A stretch of DNA of 64,000 bases from G965216905 sp965216905 (lineage in GTDB: Bacteria; Actinomycetota; Acidimicrobiia; Spongiisociales; ZC4RG35), in NCBI GenBank assembly GCA_965216905.1, contig OZ244213.1, forward strand, positions 806,001-870,000, given 5' to 3'. The notes beneath the pieces are model-generated. The model made no database searches and was not told where the DNA came from. It worked only from the letters and a program-made list of their open reading frames with translations. Shown one piece after another: positions 7,414 to 15,313 of this stretch (position 1 is the first letter of the stretch; each line of letters opens with the position of its first letter). Position numbers and translations under genes: made by a program.

Positions 7414-8562
7414 TCAGCCGAGGTTGCGGTCCAACAGCTCGAGGGCCCGTTCCATCGTGGCGGCGTCCTTGCAGAATGCGAACCGGACGAGGCGGCGCCC
7501 CTCGTCGGATCGGTGGTAGAACGCCGACGGCGGAATCGCGGCCACCCCGACCTGAGTGATCAGATGGTCGACGAAGGCCACATCGTCGGTGAACCCGAAC
7601 GGGCTGTGATCGGCGAGCACGTAGTAGGTGCCCTCCGGGACGGTCACACCGAACCCCACCGACTCAAGACCCCGGGCGAGCAGGTCTCGCCGCTCCCGGT
7701 AGTCATGCACCAGCTGCGCGTCGTAGTCGGGCCCGAGCCCGAACGCAGTGACGGCGGCGTGTTGCATCGGATTCGGCGTGGTGAACGTGAGGAATTGGTG
7801 CGCAGCCCGGACCGACTCGGTCAGCCACTCCGGGCCGACCGCCCATCCCGTCTTCCAGCCGGTCATCGAGAACGTCTTCCCGAGAGACGAGAGTGAGATC
7901 GTCCGGTTCCACATCCCGGGCAGCGTTGCCAGGCGCCGCAACGGACGATCGAAGACGATCCGCTCATACACCTCGTCGGTGATGGCGATCAGGTCATGTT
8001 CGCGGCACGCCGCGGCGATGTGACCCAGTTCCTCGTCGTCGAAGACGCGACCGGTCGGGTTGTGCGGGCTGTTGACGACGACCGCCCGCGTCCTCGGAGA
8101 GATGGCCGCACGGAGCGCCTCCGGGTCGAACCGGTACTCCGGCGAGTGGAGCGTGACGAACCGCGGAACGGCTCCGGCCAGCGCACAGTCGGCCGGGTAT
8201 GCGTCGTAGGCCGGTTCGAAGAGAATCACTTCGTCGCCCGGTTCGATGATCCCGAGGAACGCCGCGGACAGCGCCTCGGTGCAACCGGATGTCACCGTCA
8301 CATGTGCGGTGGGATCGACCTCCTGGCCGGTGTCACGGTGCCATCGTTCGGCGATGGCGCGCCGGAGGGCGGCAATTCCGATCGACGGCGGATACTGGTT
8401 CGACTCCTGGGTGATCGCCCGGCGGGCGGCCTCTTTGACGACATCCGGACCCTCCCATGTCGGATACCCCTGCCCGAGGTCGACGGCATCGTGCTCTCGA
8501 GCCAGTGTCGAGATCCTCGTGAACACCGAGGATCCGGCGGCGCGTAGACGGGAGGCGACCAT
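7414..8562 (-). CDS. PLP-dependent class I/II aminotransferase
   Basis: The 382-residue protein is a fold-type I aminotransferase of the aspartate-aminotransferase superfamily, closest in pattern to kynurenine/methionine aminotransferases (YbdL and KAT-like). Landmarks are LGQGYPTWEGP at the N-terminus, the NSPHNPTG motif (PLP-contacting Asn), ITDEVYE, and the PLP-lysine region SSLGKTFSMTGWKTGW. The C-terminal RLVRFAF holds the substrate carboxylate-binding Arg. The start ATG at 8562 is natural for the family. The exact amino donor cannot be told from sequence. It is flanked downstream by a palindrome. Confidence 0.88.
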   Translation of the reverse strand: MVASRLRAAGSSVFTRISTLAREHDAVDLGQGYPTWEGPDVVKEAARRAITQESNQYPPSIGIAALRRAIAERWHRDTGQEVDPTAHVTVTSGCTEALSAAFLGIIEPGDEVILFEPAYDAYPADCALAGAVPRFVTLHSPEYRFDPEALRAAISPRTRAVVVNSPHNPTGRVFDDEELGHIAAACREHDLIAITDEVYERIVFDRPLRRLATLPGMWNRTISLSSLGKTFSMTGWKTGWAVGPEWLTESVRAAHQFLTFTTPNPMQHAAVTAFGLGPDYDAQLVHDYRERRDLLARGLESVGFGVTVPEGTYYVLADHSPFGFTDDVAFVDHLITQVGVAAIPPSAFYHRSDEGRRLVRFAFCKDAATMERALELLDRNLG

Positions 8563-8619
8563 GCGCGCAGGCTACCGCGATTCGGACAGACCCCACCGGG
8601 CCCGGTCCGTCCAAGGCGG

Positions 8620-9738
8620 TCACCCGCCGGACACCGCCACCTCTTCACGGGCCGGGACGTCCCGATCCCATCGGCCCGCCAGGTATCCGTGGGGGAGCTT
8701 GACCTTTTGGGGACCGCGGCTGTGGCCGCGGGTCATTCGGGTCGATCCGGGATGGGGCCGGGCCCCGGCATCGAGACCCCGGCAGATCTCGTCCAGCTCG
8801 GTGAGCGTCGAGACGGACGCCAGCCGTCGACGGACCTCCGGGCCGGCCGGGTATCCCTTGAGATACCAGCCGGCGTGCTTGCGGAACGATCGCAGCCCCA
8901 TGTCCTCGCCCGCCCACTCGGCGAGCAGCTCGGCGTGGAGTTGCATCGTGTCTGCAACGAAGCCCAGGTGGGGAACGGTCGTTCGGGGCGCACCGGTGAA
9001 GGCGGCTTCCAAATCGGCGAACAGCCAGGGACGGCCCAGGCATCCACGACCGACCACCACACCGTCACATCCGGTGACGGCCATCATCTCCAAGGCATCT
9101 GCCGCGTCCCAGATGTCTCCGTTCCCCAACACCGGAATGGCAACCGCTTCTTTGAGCCGGCCGATCGCCTCCCACCGGGCCACACCGGAGTAGAGCTGGG
9201 CGGCGGTCCTGGCATGCAGCGCCACCGCGGCCGCGCCTTCCGCTTCGGCGATGCGACCCGAATCCAGATAGGTGAGATGGTCCTCGTCGATCCCCATCCG
9301 GAGCTTCACGGTGATCGGGACGTCGGAGGAGTTGGCGACTGCGGCTGCCACGATGGCGGCGAACCGCTTCGGCCGGTACGGCAGGGCGGCACCCCCACCG
9401 TTGCGGGTCACTTTGGGAACCGGGCAACCGAAGTTGAGGTCGATGTGATCGGCGCGTTCCTCCGACACCAGCATCGCCACCGCCTCCCCCACCGCCCAGG
9501 CGTCGGTCCCATACAGCTGAATCGAACGAGGCGACTCGTCCTCGGGGAACGTGGCCAGAAAGCGGGTCTTGGCGTCTCCCTCCACGAGCGAACGGGCGCC
9601 CACCATCTCGCACACGTAGATGGCGCCACCGAACCGGCGACAGAGGCGTCGAAATGGCGCGTTCGTCACACCGGCCATGGGCGCCAGCACCACCGGCGGA
9701 GACACCGGGAGTGCGCCGAGGTGAAGCGATGCGGGCAC
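8620..9738 (-). CDS. dusB: tRNA-dihydrouridine synthase
   Basis: The 372-residue protein is an FMN-dependent Dus enzyme that reduces uridines in tRNA D-loops. The TIM barrel shows the opening LAPMAGVTNAPFRRL, the catalytic-Cys segment NFGCPVPKVTRNGGGAAL, ITVKLRMGID and the phosphate-binding GNGDIWDA and GRGCLGRPW loops. A C-terminal helical domain follows from about residue 260. Start is GTG at 9738, 40 bases from the divergent glycosylase gene. Actinobacterial chromosomes usually carry a single Dus of this DusB type. Confidence 0.93.
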   Translation of the reverse strand: MPASLHLGALPVSPPVVLAPMAGVTNAPFRRLCRRFGGAIYVCEMVGARSLVEGDAKTRFLATFPEDESPRSIQLYGTDAWAVGEAVAMLVSEERADHIDLNFGCPVPKVTRNGGGAALPYRPKRFAAIVAAAVANSSDVPITVKLRMGIDEDHLTYLDSGRIAEAEGAAAVALHARTAAQLYSGVARWEAIGRLKEAVAIPVLGNGDIWDAADALEMMAVTGCDGVVVGRGCLGRPWLFADLEAAFTGAPRTTVPHLGFVADTMQLHAELLAEWAGEDMGLRSFRKHAGWYLKGYPAGPEVRRRLASVSTLTELDEICRGLDAGARPHPGSTRMTRGHSRGPQKVKLPHGYLAGRWDRDVPAREEVAVSGG

Positions 9739-9778
9739 GTCCCGAGTGTACGAGCACGGCGGTCCGTACTCTGAGACG

Positions 9779-10402
9779 ATGCAGACAGAGGTCGACTTTC
9801 ATGCCGCCGTCGGCCGTCTGACGGCTCGGGATCGGCACTTGCGCGACCTGGTGGAATCGGTTGGGCGACCGAGTTTCTGGTTTCGGACACCGGAGTTCCC
9901 GACGCTGGTCCTGTTCATCCTCGAGCAGCAGGTCAGCCTGGCATCGGCCGCCGCCACCCTGTCTCGCCTCGAGGCGAGGATCGGTGCGGTGACCCCCCAA
10001 GCGATCCGCCGCGCCGGGCCGGAAGTGATTCGGTCGGCCGGCGTGACCCGCCAGAAGACCCGATACCTCGTCGGGATCGCCGACCGCGTCGTCGCCGGCC
10101 AACTGGACCTGGCGGGGCTATCCGGGTTGGACGACGACTCCGTCCGCGCCCAACTGACGGCGTCGGTCGGAATCGGTCCATGGACCGCCGATGTCTGGTT
10201 GCTGTCCTGCCTGCGCCGGCCGGACATCTGGCCGATCGGGGATCGAGCCCTTCAGGTGGGGGCCGCCGAGGCCCTCGACCTCCCGGAAACCCCCGATGCG
10301 TCCGGCCTCGAGGCGCTGGGCCGGCGGTGGAGGCCGGACCGGTCGACGGCCGCTCGCCTGCTGTGGCATCGATACCTGGCGGTCCGCAACCGTCCGACCT
10401 GA
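9779..10402 (+). CDS. DNA-3-methyladenine glycosylase II (AlkA-like HhH-GPD)
   Basis: The 207-residue protein has the HhH-GPD fold of base-excision glycosylases that remove alkylated purines. The hairpin-helix-hairpin is TASVGIGPWTADVW and the following segment PIGDRALQ contains the catalytic Asp position, equivalent to Asp238 in E. coli AlkA. It lacks the N-terminal AlkA domain and an iron-sulfur cluster loop, as short actinobacterial homologues do. ATG 9779 was chosen over the ATG at 9746 because homology starts there and the extra 11 residues look random. Confidence 0.85.
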   Translation: MQTEVDFHAAVGRLTARDRHLRDLVESVGRPSFWFRTPEFPTLVLFILEQQVSLASAAATLSRLEARIGAVTPQAIRRAGPEVIRSAGVTRQKTRYLVGIADRVVAGQLDLAGLSGLDDDSVRAQLTASVGIGPWTADVWLLSCLRRPDIWPIGDRALQVGAAEALDLPETPDASGLEALGRRWRPDRSTAARLLWHRYLAVRNRPT

Positions 10403-10408
10403 CGAAGG

Positions 10409-12238
10409 TCAGTCCAGGGCGCGCCGGAGGAACGCCGCCATCTGCGCTCGGGTCACCGCCTCGTCCGGACAGAACCGCGTGTTGGCCGGCGGATTGCAGC
10501 CCTTGGTGATCCCCGCCTCCGCCAACGCCCCGATGTCGGCAACGAACACCGAGGCAGCCGAATCCGAGAACTCCGACGTCCCCGGCGGCAGACCCAACGC
10601 CCGCACCAGAAACGCCGCCATCTGCGCTCGGGTCACCGCCTCGTCCGGACAGAACCGCGTGTTGGCCGGCGGATTGCAGCCCTTGGTGATCCCCGCCTCC
10701 GCCAACGCCCCGATGTCGGCAACGAACACCGAGGCAGCCGAATCCGAGAACTCCGACGTCCCCGGCGGCAGACCCAACGCCCGCACCAGAAACGCCGCCA
10801 TCTGACCCCGAGTCACCGCCTCGTCCGGACAGAACTCGTCATTCCAGGGAGGATTGCAGCCACCGGTGATTCGATTGGCCGCCAGCCACGCCACGTCGTC
10901 GGAGAACGGGTGATGATCGGGAACGTCCCAGAATCCTGACGAGGGCGGAGGTTCCGGGCCAACCGGGGGCACCACTTCGTTGGCGGTCAGCTCCGGGGTG
11001 AGCGGGATGCCGCCGACCGAGAACTCGCTCCGGATGTTCCACAGCATCCAGCCCAGGTCGAGTCCGTCGACGGCCACGATCTGGTCCCGGACCTGGTCCG
11101 GGGTATACCAGAAGTCCTGAAGCCATGGACGGAGCACCACCGGGCTGCCGTCCATCCGTTGGAGGGCGTCCCGGCTGGCGAACGTCACGACGGCCGCCGG
11201 ATGGTCGTTGGGATTGGCGAATCCGTACCAGCCACTCGAGTAGTGGCTGGGATAGATCATCGGAGACACGACGTCGACTGCGGCGGAGATCGCCTCGAAC
11301 TGCTGTCCGATCCCCCCTTCGGTCGGCGTGTTGGTGATCCATCCGAAGATGTCCGCCGCAGTCGCACAGCCCATCGGCAGCAGTCGCGACCGGGCTTCCT
11401 CGAGAAAGGCGGTGATCGCCGCCTGTCGACCGGCCGGATCGGCCGGGCCATCGAACCGTGCGTGATCGGTTCCACCGTCGGGGAAACGGATGTAGTCGAA
11501 CTGCACCTCGTCGACACCGGCCGCACAGGCCTCCTCGGCGAGTGCGAGCGCGTACTCCCGAGGAGCGGAGTCGGTGGGGTCGAGGAACACCTGGCCGCCG
11601 TTGTCGAGCGGGGCTCCGGTTTCGGTGTCGAGCACCGCCCACGAGGGATACGTGGCAGCCGCCAGCGGATCCTGAAACGTCACGATTCGGGTGATCACGG
11701 TGAACCCCTGCGCATGCGCATGGTCGGTGCGTTCGGCCAGGTCGAATGTCTCGGCGGCCTGTGCACCGATCTCGGCGACGCGGGGCACGGTCGAGCGGTG
11801 ATACACCCGGCCGTTCTCGTTCTTGATGTCGATGACGAGCGCGTTCACCGAACTGGCCGCTCCCACGTCGAGCATGCGCTGGAAGCCGGAGTTGGAGGCG
11901 GCCACCCAGCCGGCGACGTGGATCCCTCGAACGGTCTTCGGGGCGAGCCGAATGGTGGTCCACGGGCTGCGCCCGTCCCACTCGAATGAACGGGTGGCGA
12001 AGGCAGGCCGCGAGACCGTCACCCGACCCGGCGGCAGGGCCGAGGCGTCGAAACGCCCAGCCGGATCGGTGGAGATGCTGACGCTCCCCGACGTGAGCAC
12101 CGCGTGTTCGAGGGGATCGCCCTCCCGGTCGAGCACCCGACCCACCAGATCGGCTTCGGCGGCACCAGCATCGGTGGCCGGGAATCCCGCCAGCGCCAGC
12201 GAAACGACGGTCACGAAGAGCAGGAGACGTCGGTGCAT
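10409..12238 (-). CDS. Secreted glycosidase-like (DUF4015) protein with three SLH-type repeats
   Basis: The 609-residue protein has a signal peptide, a carboxypeptidase-regulatory-like domain (about 30-100), and a putative glycosyl hydrolase barrel of the DUF4015 type (about 105-400). The barrel shows GVDEVQFDYIRFPDGG and SPMIYPSHY. Three C-terminal repeats of about 60 residues contain ITKGCNPP or ITGGCNPP, FCPDEAVTR and QMAAFL. These are SLH-like modules that anchor exported proteins at the cell surface in this group. The last two repeats are encoded by an identical 180-bp tandem duplication. ATG 12238 was chosen because it opens the signal peptide and leaves 43 bases to the divergent redoxin gene. 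Confidence 0.8.
   Translation of the reverse strand: MHRRLLLFVTVVSLALAGFPATDAGAAEADLVGRVLDREGDPLEHAVLTSGSVSISTDPAGRFDASALPPGRVTVSRPAFATRSFEWDGRSPWTTIRLAPKTVRGIHVAGWVAASNSGFQRMLDVGAASSVNALVIDIKNENGRVYHRSTVPRVAEIGAQAAETFDLAERTDHAHAQGFTVITRIVTFQDPLAAATYPSWAVLDTETGAPLDNGGQVFLDPTDSAPREYALALAEEACAAGVDEVQFDYIRFPDGGTDHARFDGPADPAGRQAAITAFLEEARSRLLPMGCATAADIFGWITNTPTEGGIGQQFEAISAAVDVVSPMIYPSHYSSGWYGFANPNDHPAAVVTFASRDALQRMDGSPVVLRPWLQDFWYTPDQVRDQIVAVDGLDLGWMLWNIRSEFSVGGIPLTPELTANEVVPPVGPEPPPSSGFWDVPDHHPFSDDVAWLAANRITGGCNPPWNDEFCPDEAVTRGQMAAFLVRALGLPPGTSEFSDSAASVFVADIGALAEAGITKGCNPPANTRFCPDEAVTRAQMAAFLVRALGLPPGTSEFSDSAASVFVADIGALAEAGITKGCNPPANTRFCPDEAVTRAQMAAFLRRALD
10431..10790. repeat. Exact 180-bp tandem duplication encoding an SLH module
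   Basis: Bases 10431-10610 and 10611-10790 read the same in a line-by-line comparison. The period equals one 60-residue SLH repeat, so the reading frame is kept. The third, neighbouring module (10801 onward) is clearly diverged. Identity at synonymous sites indicates a recent duplication or gene conversion. Confidence 0.9.
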
Positions 12239-12281
12239 CCTGGGATTCTGGCCGAAACCCACCCGGCTACGGTGTCGGTTC

Positions 12282-12950
12282 ATGGAGGTTCCCGACTTCA
12301 CACTGACCGACCAGGCCGGACGTCCGTGGAGGCTGTCGGATCAGCTCGACGCCGGCATGCTGCTGATCTTCCTGCGGGGAGACTGGTGACCGTACTGCAA
12401 CGGCCAGCTGGTCAGCTTGGCGAACCGGTATGACGAGTTGCTGGATGCCGGTGTTCGTGCGGCGACGATCGACATCGACAGTCCCTCCCAACATGCGGCG
12501 ATGGTCGAGAAACTCCGACTGCCCTTCCCGATGCTGTCGGACCCCGACCGATCAGGCGCGATCACGCCCTATCGGCTCGCCGACCCGAAGGACCACCGGG
12601 AGATCGCCACACCGGCGCTCGTATTGATCGAACCAGGCGGTGTCGAACGGTGGAGGTTCGTCTCGCGGGACTACGCCGATCGGCTTCCGGAGGACGAGGT
12701 CATCCGCCAATCCCAGATGCTGGGACTGGCACCGGTCACCCAGGAACCCATCGAGAACGGTCGACCCGAGCCGGGGCCGCGAGCGATGCCGGCCGGCGAT
12801 CTCCGCGCCTACTTTCGGGGCGCTCGTTTCGCCGCCTTGGCCATGGGCGTCCGCCATCGGCATCACGACGATTCCATCAAAGAGGACTCCAAGGCGTACG
12901 TCGAGGAGATGGACCGATACCTCCACGCCCTGGAGGCACTCGGGCTTTGA
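12282..12950 (+). CDS. Probable selenocysteine-containing redoxin (UxxC peroxiredoxin-like)
   Basis: One frame reads as an AhpC/TSA-like redoxin from ATG 12282 to TGA 12948-12950, interrupted by an in-frame TGA at 12387-12389. The protein context is RGDW-TGA-PYCNGQL. In cysteine homologues this site is RGDWCPYC, so TGA replaces the first Cys of the CxxC motif and would be Sec36, with Cys39 as resolving residue. Homology continues without a frame change on both sides, and a bacterial SECIS-like hairpin follows at the right distance. The full product would be 222 residues. It is coupled to the next gene by a TTGA overlap. Sec machinery genes are not in the window. A nonsense mutation is the alternative. 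Confidence 0.8.
12387..12421 (+). promoter_or_regulatory. UGA codon and SECIS-like hairpin
   Basis: After the TGA (12387-12389) and 13 bases, GCCA-GCT (12403-12409) pairs with AGC (12414-12416) and TGGC (12418-12421). One T is bulged at 12417 and the apical loop is GGTC (12410-12413). E. coli fdhF has the same GGUC loop, a bulged U and nearly the same UGA-to-loop distance (18 there, 20 here). The loop lies within the range known for bacterial SECIS elements. Confidence 0.7.
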
Positions 12951-14206
12951 GCCCGCCCGCACCCATCGCCACCGTGCTGATCGGGGCCGGCCAGCGGGGA
13001 CTCGACGTGTACGCCGGATGGATCGTCGACCACCCCGGCGTCTTCGAGATCACCGGGGTCGTGGAGCCGGATCCGGTGCGACGGAGGCTCGCCGCCCACC
13101 GACTCGGCCTGGATGACCGTGCGCTGTGGCCGCATCTCCCTGCCATCGACCCCCTTCCCGAGTGGACCGCCGCCATCGTCGCCACGCCGGATCGAGACCA
13201 CCTCGCCGGCGCCTCCTGGGCCCTGGATCGAGGGCTGCACGTTCTGGTCGAGAAGCCGATGGCCGCGACATTGGGGGACACGTACGCGCTGGTCGACCGC
13301 GCCGCCCGAGCGGCGGGAAGCTTGAGCGTCGGCCATGTGCTGAAGACCACCCACTTCTACGAGTCGGTCCACCGGGTGGTGGATTCGGGCCGGCTCGGTT
13401 CGATCGTCAGCATCGCCATGCGCGAGAACGTCGCCGCCTGGCACATGGCGCACAGCTTCGTCCGCGGGAACTGGGCACGGGCGGACTCGTCGACGCCGAT
13501 GATCGTGGCCAAGAGCTGTCACGACTTCGACGTGCTGGCCTGGCTGGCGCCCACGCCGGTCCGCCGGCTCACCTCGACCGGCTCCCTCTTCGAGTTCCGA
13601 CCCGAGCACGCACCACCGGGCTCGACCGAACGATGCACCGACGGATGCCCCGTCCACGACTGTCCCTACGACGCCCGCCACATCTATCTCGCCGGCGATG
13701 GCGCCGGATGGCCATTCACAGTTCTTGCCCACGACCCGTCGAGAGCTGCCAGACTCTCTGCCCTGGAGACTGGGCCATATGGAAGGTGCGTATATCGCGC
13801 CCAATCCGACGTGGTCGACCATCAGGCTGTGGTGATGGAGTTGGAGGATGGGGCAGACGTGACGTTCACGATGCATGGACACTCGCACGACGAGACTCGC
13901 ACGATCCGCATCGACGGGACCCGGGGAACGCTGATCGGGACGTTCGGGGCGGAGAGCACGCTCAGCGTGCACGATCATCGCAGCGGAACGGCGACGGCCA
14001 TCGACGTCACGCCGGCCGAAGGTGGGCACCACGGCGGCGATGCCGGCCTGCTGACGGGTTTTGCTCGATCGATTCGAGGCGAGGCCCCACCGAGCACCTC
14101 GGCCGAGGCGTCGCTGGAGGGGCACCTCCTGGCCTTCCTGGCGGAAGAGGCCCGGATCTCCGGTGAGTGGATCGATGTGGCGGGGCGACGTCGGGCCAGC
14201 CGATGA
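12947..14206 (+). CDS. Gfo/Idh/MocA family oxidoreductase
   Basis: The 419-residue protein has an N-terminal Rossmann domain (IATVLIGAGQRG) and the hallmark VEKPMA lysine motif of Gfo/Idh/MocA dehydrogenases, followed by the larger beta-sheet substrate domain. A CTDGCPVHDCPYDARH cysteine-rich stretch in the middle recurs in a subgroup of these enzymes. It would oxidise or reduce a sugar, inositol or similar polyol with NAD(P). The TTG start overlaps the redoxin stop (TTGA), and the end overlaps the next gene (ATGA), so three genes appear coupled. The substrate is unknown. Confidence 0.8.
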   Translation: MSPPAPIATVLIGAGQRGLDVYAGWIVDHPGVFEITGVVEPDPVRRRLAAHRLGLDDRALWPHLPAIDPLPEWTAAIVATPDRDHLAGASWALDRGLHVLVEKPMAATLGDTYALVDRAARAAGSLSVGHVLKTTHFYESVHRVVDSGRLGSIVSIAMRENVAAWHMAHSFVRGNWARADSSTPMIVAKSCHDFDVLAWLAPTPVRRLTSTGSLFEFRPEHAPPGSTERCTDGCPVHDCPYDARHIYLAGDGAGWPFTVLAHDPSRAARLSALETGPYGRCVYRAQSDVVDHQAVVMELEDGADVTFTMHGHSHDETRTIRIDGTRGTLIGTFGAESTLSVHDHRSGTATAIDVTPAEGGHHGGDAGLLTGFARSIRGEAPPSTSAEASLEGHLLAFLAEEARISGEWIDVAGRRRASR

Positions 14207-14856
14207 GCGTCCGCAGTTCGTTCCTGGAGTTGCTGCCGGCCGTTCGCGCCATTCTCGCCGACGATGCGGTCGCTCGAGCATGGGAGGAGCCGTCGGCACT
14301 CGAGCAGATGACGGTTGGCATGGTCGCCGGGCACCTCCTCCGAGCCGTCGTCACCCTCGATCGATACATCGGCGGCGGCGAGCCGGAGCTGACCGACAAG
14401 CTGACCGACGCAGCCGGCTATCTGCTCTCGATGGATGATCTGGTCGTGCCCGGGAGCCCCGACCTCGACGCTCCCCTCCACCGTGAGGTTCGAGGAAGGT
14501 CACTCGAGGCCGCCCAAGGCGGTCATGACGCGGTCATCGCCACCTGGGACGAGACCGTCCGGCGTCTGTCGGCCAGGCTCACCTCGGAGCCGGCCGCCCG
14601 ACGGGTCACCGTCCTCGGAAACGTGGTCATGCTGTTGGACGAGTACATCACCACCCGGCTGATCGAACTCGTCGTCCATGCCGACGACTTGGCGGTCTCG
14701 GTCGGCCTCGACCCGTTGACGATTCCCTCCCCCGCGTACCGGGCGATCTCGACCGCCTTGTTCAACACCGCCCACCGGCGCCACGGTTCGCTGGCGGTGA
14801 TACGAGCCCTCACCCGTCGCGAACGAGACATCATCGAGGCGCTCCGGGTCTTCTGA
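14203..14856 (+). CDS. MDMPI/DinB-like maleylpyruvate isomerase N-terminal domain protein
   Basis: The 217-residue helical protein resembles the mycothiol-dependent maleylpyruvate isomerase N-terminal family (DinB-like four-helix bundle). The typical features are MTVGMVAGHLLRAVVTLDRYI near residue 45 and the late ELVVHADDLAVSVG block. His residues in GHLL and VVHADD are candidate metal ligands. These proteins are thiol-dependent transferases or isomerases of unknown substrate in actinobacteria that make mycothiol. Start ATG overlaps the oxidoreductase stop, giving a probable operon with the redoxin. Confidence 0.75.
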   Translation: MSVRSSFLELLPAVRAILADDAVARAWEEPSALEQMTVGMVAGHLLRAVVTLDRYIGGGEPELTDKLTDAAGYLLSMDDLVVPGSPDLDAPLHREVRGRSLEAAQGGHDAVIATWDETVRRLSARLTSEPAARRVTVLGNVVMLLDEYITTRLIELVVHADDLAVSVGLDPLTIPSPAYRAISTALFNTAHRRHGSLAVIRALTRRERDIIEALRVF

Positions 14857-14915
14857 CTCAGACCCTCCGGCGAACCGTCGGAATCCGGCACCGGACGCCG
14901 CCAACCGGACCTCGA

Positions 14916-15047
14916 TCCACGCCCCAACCAGGCGGCGGTGGTGTTGGCTCCGTCATTGGAGACGGGCACGGCCGAGCGTCGCTTGTCCGATTGGCCCGGT
15001 CGTGCCGGGTCGAGGTCGATCAGTCGAATCTCGCCTCGCAGCGTCAG
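14916..15047 (-). pseudogene. MazF/PemK toxin remnant
   Basis: Directly after the antitoxin stop, in an overlapping frame, about 44 codons read as the N-terminus of a MazF endoribonuclease: LRGEIRLIDLDPAR, then KRRSAVPVSNDGANTTAA and LGRG. The usual start codon is missing (CTG at the overlap). Homology stops at 14916, where no frame continues with the MazF beta-barrel and the expected VTVVP-type strand is absent. I read it as an inactivated, truncated toxin gene. Confidence 0.65.
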
Positions 15048-15268
15048 CCGGTTCCCAATCCGTCGCCGACCACCGCATCCCAGGATTCTGCATCTCCGGA
15101 TTCGGACCATTCACTCCAGGCATCGGCGAAGTCGTCATCCAACTGAGAAGCGCGGAGCCGCCGGACCGCCTGGCGGACGACGGCGGATCGCGATCCGTGG
15201 CCCTGGGTTCGGACGTACTGGTCGAGGAACTCGACATCCTCGTCGGGCAGACTCACGCTCACCTTCAT
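15044..15268 (-). CDS. Ribbon-helix-helix antitoxin (MazE/ParD/CopG-like)
   Basis: The 74-residue protein starts MKVSVSLPDEDVEFLDQY, a classic RHH strand and helix, with GSRSAVVRQAVRRL as the second helix. Such proteins are DNA-binding antitoxins that repress their own operon and neutralise the toxin with a C-terminal tail. The acidic, Trp/Ser-rich tail here fits that role. Its toxin partner immediately downstream is a MazF remnant, so the antitoxin may now be an orphan. An ATT start eight codons upstream was not used. Confidence 0.8.
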   Translation of the reverse strand: MKVSVSLPDEDVEFLDQYVRTQGHGSRSAVVRQAVRRLRASQLDDDFADAWSEWSESGDAESWDAVVGDGLGTG

Positions 15269-15313
15269 GCCTCCATTCTCCTTTGATATCAAGCATTCGC
15301 GTCCAGCCGCCCG

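Noticed and set aside
12387..12389. Reading the TGA in the redoxin gene as a plain nonsense mutation
   Set aside because: The TGA sits exactly at the redox Cys, coding character continues in frame to a normal end, the next gene is coupled to that end, and a SECIS-like hairpin follows. The whole-genome test for Sec machinery is still needed.
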